A DNA stretch of 64,000 nucleotides, taken from NCBI GenBank assembly GCA_964603595.1, contig CAZRVN010000002.1, forward strand, positions 186,001 through 250,000, read 5' to 3'. A program made the position numbers and the translations under genes. The notes beneath the pieces were generated by a model. That model saw only the letters and a program-made list of their open reading frames with translations, did not search any database and had not been told where the DNA came from. Source of the DNA: JAQVEM01 sp964603595 (lineage in GTDB: Bacteria > Actinomycetota > Humimicrobiia > Humimicrobiales > Humimicrobiaceae). Shown here piece after piece: positions 52,920-60,314 of the stretch. Positions within the stretch are counted from its first letter, which is position 1. Every line of letters begins with the position of its first letter.

Positions 52920-54155
52920 ATGCAAAATAAAAAGCTACTTTTAATTTTTGCGGTTATCACCTCAATTTGCCTGGTAAGTATATCTGCTCAATGTGGTATT
53001 AAAAGAGAAGCTCCAACTGTTGAGCTTCAGATATATGACGGGCCTGACTATTCAGAATCTGAAGGGGTGTGTTACTATCGGGTAGAAGCTGTGGTAGAAG
53101 GTAATCCTGACCCTGAGGTTGAGTTCAGCGACGATGATAATGTAGAATCTCTTGGCTCTGGCAGGGCAGAGGTAGGGGTAGAGGTTGGTGATTCTTACAC
53201 CCTTGTAGCTACAGCAACTAATCTGGCCGGCACGGCTACTTCTTCAATTGTTCTTTCCGGCGAGTGCAGCGAGGAAACTGAAGAAGCTGAAGGGGAAGGC
53301 GAAGGAGAAGAAGGAGAAGAAGAGGGAGAAGAAACCCCTGACGGTGAAGAAGAAGAGGAGGAAGAGGAAGAAGAAGCTATAGAAGGAGAAGCTCCTACTA
53401 TAGCTCTTGAGATATATGAAGGACCGACACCTGCGGACGGTATATGCTACTACAGGGTAAAGGCAACAGTTGCAGGAACTCCCAGCCCTGCAGTTGAATG
53501 GAGCAAGGATGACAGCCACAGTGCCTGGGGGTCTAAAAAAGCACAGGTTAATCTCAGTGACCCTTCCGAAACCTATACCCTGACTGCTACAGCTACCAAT
53601 TCAGAAGGGACTGCTTCTGCATCAATAAACTTAAGCTGGGGATGTCCGGAGCCAGTAACGGAAACTGATGTTCCCGTAATATCAAACGAAGGAGGATATA
53701 TAATATGGACTGCAAGTCTATTTTATCCTCATAATAGTATGTTTGCAGGTGATTCTATTACAGATGATATATGCAGGGGATATATGAGCTTTGATATCAG
53801 TGGACTATCAGGTGCTAATATTACAGAAGCAACATTGTCTATGAGCCCTGAACAGGTATGGGGCGATCCTACTTTTATGGGTTCTCTATGGATTGATGCT
53901 GTAGACTGGGGATCAGACGCACTGCAGATGGCAGATTTTAATATTCCATATACATCCATTCAATCATTTAATAATCCCGACATTACATGTACCAGCGCAA
54001 ATCTAAAAACGCAGCTCCAGCAAGCTATTGATGATGGAAAATCAAAATTCCGTATCAGGATTAGATACACGACACCGGCAACTGACTCTGACGGACAGTG
54101 GGATGGATGGGATTATCTTGTTGATGAAGTTAATCTGCATGTTACTTATAATTAA
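52920..54155 (+). CDS. Secreted protein with two Ig-like repeats and beta-sandwich C-terminus
   Basis: 411 residues. Signal helix (residues 5-22) ending SISAQCG, not a canonical lipobox. Two near-identical Ig-like repeats open APTVELQIYDGP and APTIALEIYEGP; each has CYYRV and ends in ATATN. Between them lies a 45-residue Glu/Gly run (encoded by GAA/GAG repeats at about 53275-53395). The last 150 residues (YMSFDISGLSGANITEATLSM, VNLHVTYN) look like a jelly-roll surface domain. Likely surface-exposed, possibly calcium-binding through the acidic linker. A palindrome after the stop acts as a terminator. Confidence 0.75.
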   Translation: MQNKKLLLIFAVITSICLVSISAQCGIKREAPTVELQIYDGPDYSESEGVCYYRVEAVVEGNPDPEVEFSDDDNVESLGSGRAEVGVEVGDSYTLVATATNLAGTATSSIVLSGECSEETEEAEGEGEGEEGEEEGEETPDGEEEEEEEEEEAIEGEAPTIALEIYEGPTPADGICYYRVKATVAGTPSPAVEWSKDDSHSAWGSKKAQVNLSDPSETYTLTATATNSEGTASASINLSWGCPEPVTETDVPVISNEGGYIIWTASLFYPHNSMFAGDSITDDICRGYMSFDISGLSGANITEATLSMSPEQVWGDPTFMGSLWIDAVDWGSDALQMADFNIPYTSIQSFNNPDITCTSANLKTQLQQAIDDGKSKFRIRIRYTTPATDSDGQWDGWDYLVDEVNLHVTYN

Positions 54156-54182
54156 TTAAAAAAGTAATAACAGGTTTGAGAT

Positions 54183-54215
54183 AAAAAAATGAGCGAAGGT
54201 TAACCTTCGCTCATT
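54183..54215 (-). terminator. Intrinsic terminator of the DUF2089-YvlB operon
   Basis: AATGAGCGAAGGTT (54188-54201) is perfectly repeated in inverse to 54215, 14 bp, centre GGTT/AACC. On the minus strand it is followed by a seven-base T-run (54189-54183). It ends the operon on its right and may also stop transcription from the Ig-like gene. Confidence 0.9.
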
Positions 54216-54250
54216 CTATTTACCGAAGAGGATGCCTCTAACTGCTTGTA

Positions 54251-54661
54251 TTATTCACAGAATACTCTTACGGTTTCCTTGCTTTCAATATTTACGGTGA
54301 GGTCATTAAGCTGGCCTACCAGCTCATCAAGATTTTCCGGCTTGATATTGGTAAAGTCTGCTTCTATACCTTTTTCATGTAAAGCTTCATTCACTTTGCC
54401 TTGAGCATCCTTGGGTATAAATGAGGCCAGTTTTAAGCCCGCCCGGATCAATTTCAATGGTACCCTTACGTTTACCCTATCTTGATTTTTACTTTCTGGG
54501 CCTGGCTCAATCATAATCCTTAAGTACCTGGGAGTTTTTCCGGAATTATCTGAAGCGGTTCCGGTATCTTCTGATAGTGTTGATAATAGTCTTTCAGCTT
54601 CTTCTACGTTTATTTTTCCTTCTGTAAGCATTTCCAGAATTTTTTTCCTTTCTTCACTCAT
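54251..54661 (-). CDS. YvlB/LiaX-like protein with N-terminal SHOCT-type helix
   Basis: 136 residues. The start MSEERKKILEMLTEGKINVEEAERLLSTL is the SHOCT-like helix pair found at the start of YvlB/LiaX proteins. The rest, RYLRIMIEPGPESKNQDRVNVRVPLKLIRAGLKLASFIP, is a strand-helix segment. No membrane helix. Last gene of a three-gene minus-strand operon with a small membrane protein and DUF2089 regulator, a set associated with cell-envelope stress. Confidence 0.85.
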   Translation of the reverse strand: MSEERKKILEMLTEGKINVEEAERLLSTLSEDTGTASDNSGKTPRYLRIMIEPGPESKNQDRVNVRVPLKLIRAGLKLASFIPKDAQGKVNEALHEKGIEADFTNIKPENLDELVGQLNDLTVNIESKETVRVFCE

Positions 54662-54676
54662 TTCTTTTCTCCTTGT

Positions 54677-54952
54677 TCATAATAGATTTAAATAAAAAGT
54701 GCCGCTTTTAGTCTGTATATCCACATTTAATCCCGACATGCACCAGATTAGCCTGAAAAATACGGGGAAGAAATAAAGGATAATCTTACCTTTACCTGTA
54801 GGCCACAGTATCAGTGCTATAAGCAAAACCAGTGGTGATAGCAATATAAAAATTGGTATAAAAATTAACCATATTAAAAAAAGGGGCAGCCATAGATAAA
54901 AATTTTTTCCAGTTTTTTTCTTAATGCCCAGTCTCATTGTAAGTGGTATCAT
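54677..54952 (-). CDS. Small membrane protein of the YvlB operon
   Basis: 91 residues: basic start, two helices (FYLWLPLFLIWLIFIPIFILL and LVLLIALILWPTG), then a short tail ending in FYLNLL. Overlaps the DUF2089 gene by 4 bases and lies 15 bases before the YvlB-like gene. It belongs to the membrane protein often placed between these two regulators. No enzyme motif. Confidence 0.78.
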   Translation of the reverse strand: MIPLTMRLGIKKKTGKNFYLWLPLFLIWLIFIPIFILLSPLVLLIALILWPTGKGKIILYFFPVFFRLIWCMSGLNVDIQTKSGTFYLNLL

Positions 54953-55317
54953 TTATCTGCCCTCATCTTCTTTATTGCATCCTCTACAGATATATCTCCC
55001 CTGTCCAGTTGAGTGAGTACCTCACTCTTTGAAGCCGGAGGATTTATCTCAACAAAATCAAGCTTTTCAGCAATTCTAAAGAGCCTGTTTTTAACTGTGG
55101 GATAACTTATTCCAAAAAGTTTTTCCATTTCTTTTATGGAACCAAAACATCTTATGAATGCAGTAATAAAAATCTGGTCTTCAAGTGTCAGCCGGGCAAG
55201 TGGTGGGAGTTCAAAGATTCCCTCAATAGTAACTCCATTGTGTTTTAACCTGACCCGTTCAACTTCAATTCTGGCACCCCGGGTCATTTCTGTAAGTTCT
55301 TTCCAATCCTGAGTCAT
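54949..55317 (-). CDS. DUF2089 family regulator
   Basis: 122 residues. Begins with a DUF2089 segment (ELPPLARLTLEDQIFITAFIRCFGSIKEMEKLFGISYPTVKNRLFRI), a helix-turn-helix like that of sigma-70 region 4, and ends in a SHOCT-type helix pair DRGDISVEDAIKKMRAD. No zinc-ribbon N-terminus, unlike longer family members. It has a good promoter just upstream (55356-55384) and is probably the regulator of its own operon. Confidence 0.85.
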   Translation of the reverse strand: MTQDWKELTEMTRGARIEVERVRLKHNGVTIEGIFELPPLARLTLEDQIFITAFIRCFGSIKEMEKLFGISYPTVKNRLFRIAEKLDFVEINPPASKSEVLTQLDRGDISVEDAIKKMRADK

Positions 55318-55355
55318 TTTAATCCCCTAAATGATAAATATTAATAATATTAAGA

Positions 55356-55384
55356 AATATAGTATATAATATTAATAATGTCAA
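55356..55384 (-). promoter_or_regulatory. Promoter of the DUF2089 operon
   Basis: Minus strand TTGACA (55384-55379), 17-base spacer, TATATT (55361-55356). Predicted start near 55349, about 32 bases before the DUF2089 ATG. Repeated ATTAATAAT words cover it and may be regulator sites. Confidence 0.75.
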
Positions 55385-55482
55385 GTTTATAATTAACATA
55401 ATTAATAATAATAGAATATTTATTTTAAAATAAGCTATTTTCTATTTGTAATAAGAGTAATAATTGTAGTAATATTTCTAGT

Positions 55483-55833
55483 ATGGATAGGAGAAAGCAG
55501 CTTAAAGAACAATACAGGAATATTAAACCAGAAATGGGTGTTTTTATTGTCTGTTCCAAATGCTCTAATAAGTTTCATATCGAAAGCACAAAAGATTTAA
55601 AAAGCAGGATAAACAGTACAAAATTTAAACTGGAAATTGGAAGTCATCCAGTTAGGGAGCTTCAAAAAGAATGGAAAGTAAAGGGCGAAAAATGCTTTAA
55701 AATTGAGATACTCGAAAAACTTGAATACGATGAAAATGAATCTAAAACTGATTATACAGAAGGTCTTACCTTGCTGCAGATGATATGGGAAGAAAAATTG
55801 CTTAAAAAGGGACTCAAGTTTTATAAAAATTAA
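55483..55833 (+). CDS. Degenerate GIY-YIG family protein
   Basis: 116 residues matching a family of stand-alone GIY-YIG-like proteins: DRRKQLKEQYRNIKPEMGVFIV, STKDLKSRINSTKFKLEIGSH, LQKEWKVKGEKCFKIEILEKLE and TEGLTLLQMIWEEKLLKKG. The GIY motif is GVF and YIG is HIE, so nuclease activity is doubtful. The stop overlaps a 27-codon frame (TAATG at 55831). Role unknown; a DNA or RNA binding role is possible. Confidence 0.78.
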   Translation: MDRRKQLKEQYRNIKPEMGVFIVCSKCSNKFHIESTKDLKSRINSTKFKLEIGSHPVRELQKEWKVKGEKCFKIEILEKLEYDENESKTDYTEGLTLLQMIWEEKLLKKGLKFYKN

Positions 55834-55916
55834 TGGTAGCTCCAAATATTTCAATTTCGAACCGGATTGTAAAGGAACTGATTGAATTAAAGTCTAAAAT
55901 ATCTATTAGCTTTTAA
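55833..55916 (+). pseudogene. Coding relic A (MVAPNISISNRI...)
   Basis: ATG overlaps the GIY-YIG stop. The 27 codons read VAPNISISNRIVKELIELK and then stop. The same segment recurs at 56655 with conservative changes (V/L, K/R, E/Q), so it was once protein coding. No intact copy lies in the window. Confidence 0.45.
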
Positions 55917-56009
55917 AAGCATCCTATTTTATATAAAATAAAAAATAATGTTATTTTAGATTAGAGATTTAACAAAATTATATAGAAGATTTCTAAGGAG
56001 TAGAAAATA

Positions 56010-56522
56010 ATGAAAGAAATATTTGAAAGGCGAAGCATAAGAAAATATACAAGCTCACCAGTATCCGACAGTGATATTGAAAATTTACTTAGGGCTGCTA
56101 TGTCTGCACCATCAGGTTATAATCAGCGACTATGGGAATTTATTATTATAAAAGATAAAAATATAATGAGCGCCATCACAGAAATACATCCTTACTCTCA
56201 AATGCTAAAAGAAGCACCTCTAGCTATTGTAGTCTGTGGTAATTTAGAAAAAGAAAAACATGCCGATGACTGGGCAAGTTACTGGGATCAAGACTGTGCC
56301 GCTGCAACAGAAAATATTCTGACTGAAGCTCAATATCTAGGACTTGGTGCAGTATGGATAAGTGCATATCCAAAAAAAGATGTCGTAGATGGATTAAAAA
56401 AATTACTTAGATTTCCTATTAAGGTTATACCATTATCAATAATTTCTATTGGACACCCGGCAGAAAAAAAGGAAACTCCTGATAGATACGATAAACAAAA
56501 GATTCATATAAATAAATGGTAG
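56010..56522 (+). CDS. Nitroreductase family protein
   Basis: FMN-dependent NAD(P)H oxidoreductase, 170 residues, short end of the family. RRSIRKYTSSPVSDSDIENLLRAAMSAPSGYNQRLWEF holds the FMN-phosphate Arg/Ser residues; AAATENILTEAQYLGLGAVWI is the central helix and SIISIGHPAEKKETP the C-terminal signature. AAGGAG precedes the ATG. It is flanked by coding relics A and B. Confidence 0.92.
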   Translation: MKEIFERRSIRKYTSSPVSDSDIENLLRAAMSAPSGYNQRLWEFIIIKDKNIMSAITEIHPYSQMLKEAPLAIVVCGNLEKEKHADDWASYWDQDCAAATENILTEAQYLGLGAVWISAYPKKDVVDGLKKLLRFPIKVIPLSIISIGHPAEKKETPDRYDKQKIHINKW

Positions 56523-56642
56523 ATTTAAAAACCTTGAAATTTTGCTATGAAATTATTTCAAAACTCATACTGGACAAATATTTAAATTATTAGTGAACAT
56601 AAAACGAAACTTACATTCCAAGTAATAGTGGCATAATTTATA

Positions 56643-56729
56643 TTGACTCTAGAGCTGGTAGCCCCAAGTATTGAAATTTCGAACCGGATTTTAAGACAAT
56701 TAGAAAAATTAAAGAAATTAATAAAGTAA
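56643..56729 (+). pseudogene. Coding relic B, related to relic A
   Basis: TLELVAPSIEISNRILRQL and then EKLKKLIK before TAA at 56727. It aligns with relic A over about 22 codons, most changes conservative. No start other than TTG 56643. Confidence 0.45.
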
Positions 56730-56764
56730 ATTTGTTCTCCTAAAATTCTAATTAATGCTATTAG

Positions 56765-56836
56765 GAGATAGCGGACGAAATTCGAACTCGGATTTTACTG
56801 TTAAGTGAAGAAGTTATTATTCCAGAATTTGTTTAA
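56765..56836 (+). pseudogene. Coding relic C, more distant copy
   Basis: Reads EIADEIRTRILLLSEEV before TAA at 56834. E-I-x-x-RIL aligns with EISNRIL of relic B. A TAG precedes it in frame. The weakest member of the set. Confidence 0.35.
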
Positions 56837-56909
56837 TAGGTTTAATATCCTATTTAAAACTATTTTAAACTGTGAAATAATATACCTGATTATAATAGAG
56901 GGTAACAAC

Positions 56910-57770
56910 ATGTATAAATCTATCAAGGATTATATGAGATTAAACAATGGCATAGAAATGCCAATACTTGGATTTGGCGTTTTTCGAATTAATGACAATG
57001 ATGAGACGGCAGATTGTGTAAAGAAAGCCATAAAACACGGATATAGAAGCATTGATACCGCAATGATTTACGGCAATGAAGCAGGCGTGGGAAAAGGTAT
57101 AAAAAAAAGCGGTATAAAAAGAGAAGATCTTTTTATAACAACAAAATTATGGAATTCGGACCAAGGCTATGACGAGACATTAAAAGCTTTTGAAAATAGT
57201 ATGGAAAGGCTGATGGTAAATTATTTGGATCTTTATCTTATTCATTGGCCAGTTCCCAAAAATAACAAATATATTGAAACCTGGAAAGCATTAGAAACGT
57301 TATACAGGGATGGAAAGGTCAGGGCCATAGGCGTAAGCAATTTTAATATCAGCCATTTAGAGAATATCATTACACAATGTAGTGTCGTTCCTGCCGTCAA
57401 TCAAGTAGAATTTCATCCCTGGTTTTTGCAGACGGAACTCTTTACATATATGAGACAAAAAAGGATATCTGCAGAAGCCTGGAGTCCTCTTGGCGGGGGT
57501 GCTTTGTTGGACAACGAAACTCTACTAGACAACAAAATTCTAATGGGGATTGCAAAAAAATACAATAAAACAGTTGCACAGGTGATTATAAGATGGGATA
57601 TTCAGAAAAACGTCATCACGATACCAAAATCCTCAAAAGAAGATCGAATCGCCAGCAATGCGAATGTTTTTGATTTTGAATTATCGGACCAAGATATAAA
57701 AACGATTGAAAGTTTAAATATAAATCATAGGACCGGGCCTGACCCTGATGAATTTGATTTAGGTACGTAA
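56910..57770 (+). CDS. Aldo/keto reductase (AKR5-like)
   Basis: 286-residue NADPH-dependent reductase, TIM barrel. Catalytic tetrad: Asp and Tyr in SIDTAMIYGNEAGVG, Lys in TTKLWNSDQG, His in LIHWPVP. Cofactor motifs IPKSSKEDRIASN and AWSPLGGG are present. ATG 56910 with AGAGGG upstream is the real start; 35 extra upstream codons are not conserved. Typical substrates are aldehydes, ketoacids, 2,5-diketogluconate. Alone in its transcript. Confidence 0.93.
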   Translation: MYKSIKDYMRLNNGIEMPILGFGVFRINDNDETADCVKKAIKHGYRSIDTAMIYGNEAGVGKGIKKSGIKREDLFITTKLWNSDQGYDETLKAFENSMERLMVNYLDLYLIHWPVPKNNKYIETWKALETLYRDGKVRAIGVSNFNISHLENIITQCSVVPAVNQVEFHPWFLQTELFTYMRQKRISAEAWSPLGGGALLDNETLLDNKILMGIAKKYNKTVAQVIIRWDIQKNVITIPKSSKEDRIASNANVFDFELSDQDIKTIESLNINHRTGPDPDEFDLGT

Positions 57771-57879
57771 AAACGAAACTATAAATAAATCAATTGTAAA
57801 TGGCAACACCAGAATATATTCAGAATATCAAAGAGTGGTTTACTGAAAGCAATTAATTCATTTTAAAGTAATTTGATTT

Positions 57880-57954
57880 TGGTAGCGCATAGGGGACTTG
57901 AACCCCTGTTTTAGCCTTGAGAGGGCTATGTCCTAACCACTAGACGAATGCGCC
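57880..57954 (-). tRNA. tRNA-Glu(CTC), CCA encoded
   Basis: Minus strand: acceptor GGCGCAT pairs with ATGCGCT (first pair G-U), then A and CCA. Anticodon stem TAGCC/GGCTA with loop CTCTCAA gives anticodon CTC (codon GAG). T-stem AGGGG/CCCCT with TTCAAGT. All arms fold. Confidence 0.96.
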
Positions 57955-58243
57955 ACATTCCATCCCCACTACTTACTGACTCTCTGGATTTTATCTATAT
58001 TGCGATTTTTTGTAAATACCCGCAGCGGGCTTAAATGAATCATAAAGAAAAAAAGCAGGCTGCTACAGGGATTTGAATATTTTTATTGGCCCTGTTTTAT
58101 TATTATAAAAGTATAAGCTTTGAGAAGACTGTAAATTTTAAATTAACTATAATCTTTATTCAATTTTCTAACTTGTATATAATATAGTAGATTTAAAGGA
58201 ATTAAGCTTTTCAGGTTTAATGCAAGATGGAGGATTTGGTTGT
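57955..58243. other. Region upstream of the GAF-ANTAR gene
   Basis: About 290 bases with no gene. ACAGGG/CCCTGT (loop about 20 bases, then TTTTATTATT) near 58074-58105 may be a weak terminator. A TATAAT at 58178-58183 is a likely -10 of the GAF-ANTAR gene with no clear -35. Confidence 0.45.
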
Positions 58244-58963
58244 ATGGGTGATAGCAATAAAAGAGAGATAGAAAATGCGCAGGATATTATAGAAGCCCTG
58301 TCAAAGATAAGCGGAGCTATAACTTCTGACCTATATCTTGAAGATATCCTCCAGCTTATAGTTACGGTTACTGCCGAGGTTATGGGATCCAAGATATGCT
58401 CGCTGATGCTTATTGACCCTGGAAAAAAAGAACTTACGATTAAAGCTACCCAGAGTATAAGCAAAGAATATATAAATAAAAATCCTTTAAAACCAGGTGA
58501 GGGAATTGCTGGCAAAGTGGCTTCTGAGAATAAGCCGATAACTGTATATAATATACTTGAAAATAAAATTTACAGGAACAAGGAAATTGCCCGGAAAGAA
58601 GGACTGGCTTCCCTACTCTGCGTCCCTCTTCATGTAAAAGGTAAAGTTATAGGGGTGCTTAATGTATATACTTCCGAGCCCCATGATTTTAGTGATTATG
58701 AAGTAAATATTTTAAAGACAGTGGCAGACCAGGCAGCCATAGTGATTGAAAATTACCGGCTGGTGGTAGAAACAAGGGTAATAAGAGAAGAGCTTGAAAC
58801 CAGGAAGGCAGTTGAGCGGGCAAAAGGAATACTGATGAGAGAGCAGAGTCTGAGTGAGGAGCAATCTTTTAGAAAAATACAGAAATTTGCAATGGACAAC
58901 CGCAAATCAATGAGAGAAGTAGCAGAGGCAATAATTCTTTCCAGTGATATGAAGAGACTGTAA
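58244..58963 (+). CDS. GAF-ANTAR transcription antiterminator
   Basis: 239 residues from ATG 58244 (GGAGG 10 bases before; ATG 58220 is the alternative). An N-terminal GAF domain (EALSKISGAITSDLYLEDILQLIV ... SLLCVPLHVKGKVIGVLNVY ... VADQAAIVIENYRL) should bind a small ligand. The C-terminal ANTAR domain, RKAVERAKGILMREQSLSEEQSFRKIQKFAMDNRKSMREVAEAII, binds paired hexaloop hairpins in leader RNA. Such hairpins are found 1.2 kb downstream, before the glutamate synthase operon. The gene is monocistronic or leads to fba. The signal (nitrogen state or redox) is unknown. Confidence 0.93.
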   Translation: MGDSNKREIENAQDIIEALSKISGAITSDLYLEDILQLIVTVTAEVMGSKICSLMLIDPGKKELTIKATQSISKEYINKNPLKPGEGIAGKVASENKPITVYNILENKIYRNKEIARKEGLASLLCVPLHVKGKVIGVLNVYTSEPHDFSDYEVNILKTVADQAAIVIENYRLVVETRVIREELETRKAVERAKGILMREQSLSEEQSFRKIQKFAMDNRKSMREVAEAIILSSDMKRL

Positions 58964-59014
58964 TATCACAACACGCAATATTTTTAAAATCCCTATAGAA
59001 AATATTTTTTTTGG

Positions 59015-59050
59015 TGATATAATTGTTAAGATTTACCGTGGGTAAATCTT
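59015..59050 (+). promoter_or_regulatory. fba extended -10 promoter and 10-bp inverted repeat
   Basis: TGATATAAT (59015-59023) is an extended -10. Immediately after the predicted start, AAGATTTACC (59028-59037) and GGTAAATCTT (59041-59050) form a perfect 10-bp inverted repeat with GTG centre, a likely operator or 5' leader hairpin for the aldolase gene. Confidence 0.6.
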
Positions 59051-59104
59051 TTAAAGATTAAAATTTTAAATATATTAATGCTAAAAGAGTTATAAGGAGG
59101 ATTA

Positions 59105-60097
59105 ATGCCGTTAGTACCAATGAAACAAGTGCTGGATGAAGCAATAAAAGCAGGCTATGGAGTGGGAGCTTACAATGTTAATAATATGGAACAGATTCAG
59201 GGAATAATGAGGGCAGCAAAGGAAACAAAATCGCCGGTAATTATTCAGGCAAGCAGGGGAGCTTTAAAATATACCAACATGGTTTATATTAAACATCTTG
59301 CTGCGGCTGCAGTTGAGGATAATCCCGGCATACCCATTGTGCTGCATCTTGACCATGGGAATAGTTTAGAGACCTGCAAGCAGGCAATTGAGCTGGGTTT
59401 TACATCAGTTATGATGGATGGCTCGCTAAAAGAGGATTCAAAAACGCCTACGACATTTGAAGAAAATGTTTCTGTAACAAAATCGGTAGTTGATTATGCC
59501 CATAAGTTTGGAGTATCAGTTGAGGGCGAGCTCGGAACTCTTGGAGGTATAGAAGATGGTGTCGGCTCGGGAGAAGTAAGACTTACCGACCCTGATGATG
59601 CGGTAAGATTCATAGAGCTTACCGGTGTTGATGCTCTTGCACTGGCAATCGGGACAAGCCATGGGGCATATAAGTTTAAAGCAGAGCCAAAACTTGCTCT
59701 GGATATAATTAATGAAGTAGTAGAAAAAATACCCGGAGTTCCGCTGGTTATGCATGGTTCTTCATCGGTTCCACCGGAGTTGATTGCAATTATAAATAAG
59801 TATGGCGGCAAGCTTGAGAAGACTATGGGAGTTCCCATAAAGAGCATTCAGGAAGCTATAAAAAGAGGGATAAGGAAAATAAATGTAGATACTGATGGAA
59901 GACTGGCAATGACGGGTGCAGTAAGGAAATATCTAAGCGAGAATCTTGATGCTTTTGACCCGAGGACATATTTTGGTGAAGCAAGGGAAGAAGTATATAA
60001 GACAGTTAAAAGTAAAATGATTGATTTTGGGACTGCCGGCCATGCAGGCGACTATGAACCGATGACAATTGAGGATATGAAAGAAGAATATAAATAA
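59105..60097 (+). CDS. fba: Class II fructose-bisphosphate aldolase
   Basis: Zinc enzyme splitting fructose-1,6-bisphosphate in glycolysis or joining trioses in gluconeogenesis. 330 residues. Zinc ligands lie in LHLDHGNSLETC (catalytic Asp and His), EGELGTLGGIEDG (Glu), GTSHGAYKF (His) and VMHGSSSVP (His). AAGGAGG 5-6 bases before the ATG. The final AGHAGDYEPMTIEDMKEEYK is usual. Downstream lie the glutamate synthase leader and operon. Confidence 0.96.
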   Translation: MPLVPMKQVLDEAIKAGYGVGAYNVNNMEQIQGIMRAAKETKSPVIIQASRGALKYTNMVYIKHLAAAAVEDNPGIPIVLHLDHGNSLETCKQAIELGFTSVMMDGSLKEDSKTPTTFEENVSVTKSVVDYAHKFGVSVEGELGTLGGIEDGVGSGEVRLTDPDDAVRFIELTGVDALALAIGTSHGAYKFKAEPKLALDIINEVVEKIPGVPLVMHGSSSVPPELIAIINKYGGKLEKTMGVPIKSIQEAIKRGIRKINVDTDGRLAMTGAVRKYLSENLDAFDPRTYFGEAREEVYKTVKSKMIDFGTAGHAGDYEPMTIEDMKEEYK

Positions 60098-60114
60098 CCG
60101 GAATTAAAAAAGAG

Positions 60115-60142
60115 TTGACAAAAGCTGGGTTATTGGTATTAT
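60115..60142 (+). promoter_or_regulatory. Promoter of the glutamate synthase operon
   Basis: TTGACA (60115-60120), 16-base spacer, TATTAT (60137-60142). Predicted start near 60150, giving a leader of about 165 bases to ATG 60315 that contains two hexaloop hairpins and a terminator. Confidence 0.75.
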
Positions 60143-60171
60143 CTTCTTGAAAAATTAAATAAGTTGTTTTC

Positions 60172-60189
60172 CTGTATAAAGATGTACAG
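60172..60189 (+). promoter_or_regulatory. ANTAR target hairpin P1
   Basis: CTGTAT pairs with GTACAG (one G-U pair) around the hexaloop AAAGAT, with A at position 1 and G at position 4, the loop signature recognised by ANTAR proteins. Confidence 0.7.
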
Positions 60190-60206
60190 TTAGAAATTGA
60201 AGGTAA

Positions 60207-60253
60207 AGAAGCCTTCTTGAAACAGAGATGTTTTGAGAGGGCTTTTGTTTTTT
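60207..60253 (+). terminator. Leader terminator with ANTAR-type hexaloop (P2) at its tip
   Basis: AAGCC at 60209 pairs with GGCTT ending at 60244 and the stem continues inward with some G-U pairs to GAAAC/GTTTT around hexaloop AGAGAT (60224-60229), again A at 1 and G at 4; the 3' side runs into TTTTGTTTTTT. Reading-through would be allowed when ANTAR protein holds P1 and P2 instead of the full stem. It lies about 60 bases before the operon's first gene. Confidence 0.75.
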
Positions 60254-60314
60254 AAGGATTAGTCTGGATGTATTAAGAGATTTAAAGTTTTAATTAATAG
60301 ATGGATTATGTGAT

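Larger units (their letters stand above)
56523..56909. other. Intergenic region with two coding relics
   Basis: 387 bases between nitroreductase and aldo/keto reductase. It contains relics B (56643-56729) and C (56765-56836) and otherwise AT-rich sequence. No functional gene is seen. Confidence 0.5.

Noticed and set aside
55833..56836. tRNA 3'-end-like repeats (TGGTAGC... TTCGAAC) as attachment sites
   Set aside because: The T-stem does not pair and differences between copies fall as conservative amino-acid changes, so a coding origin fits better.
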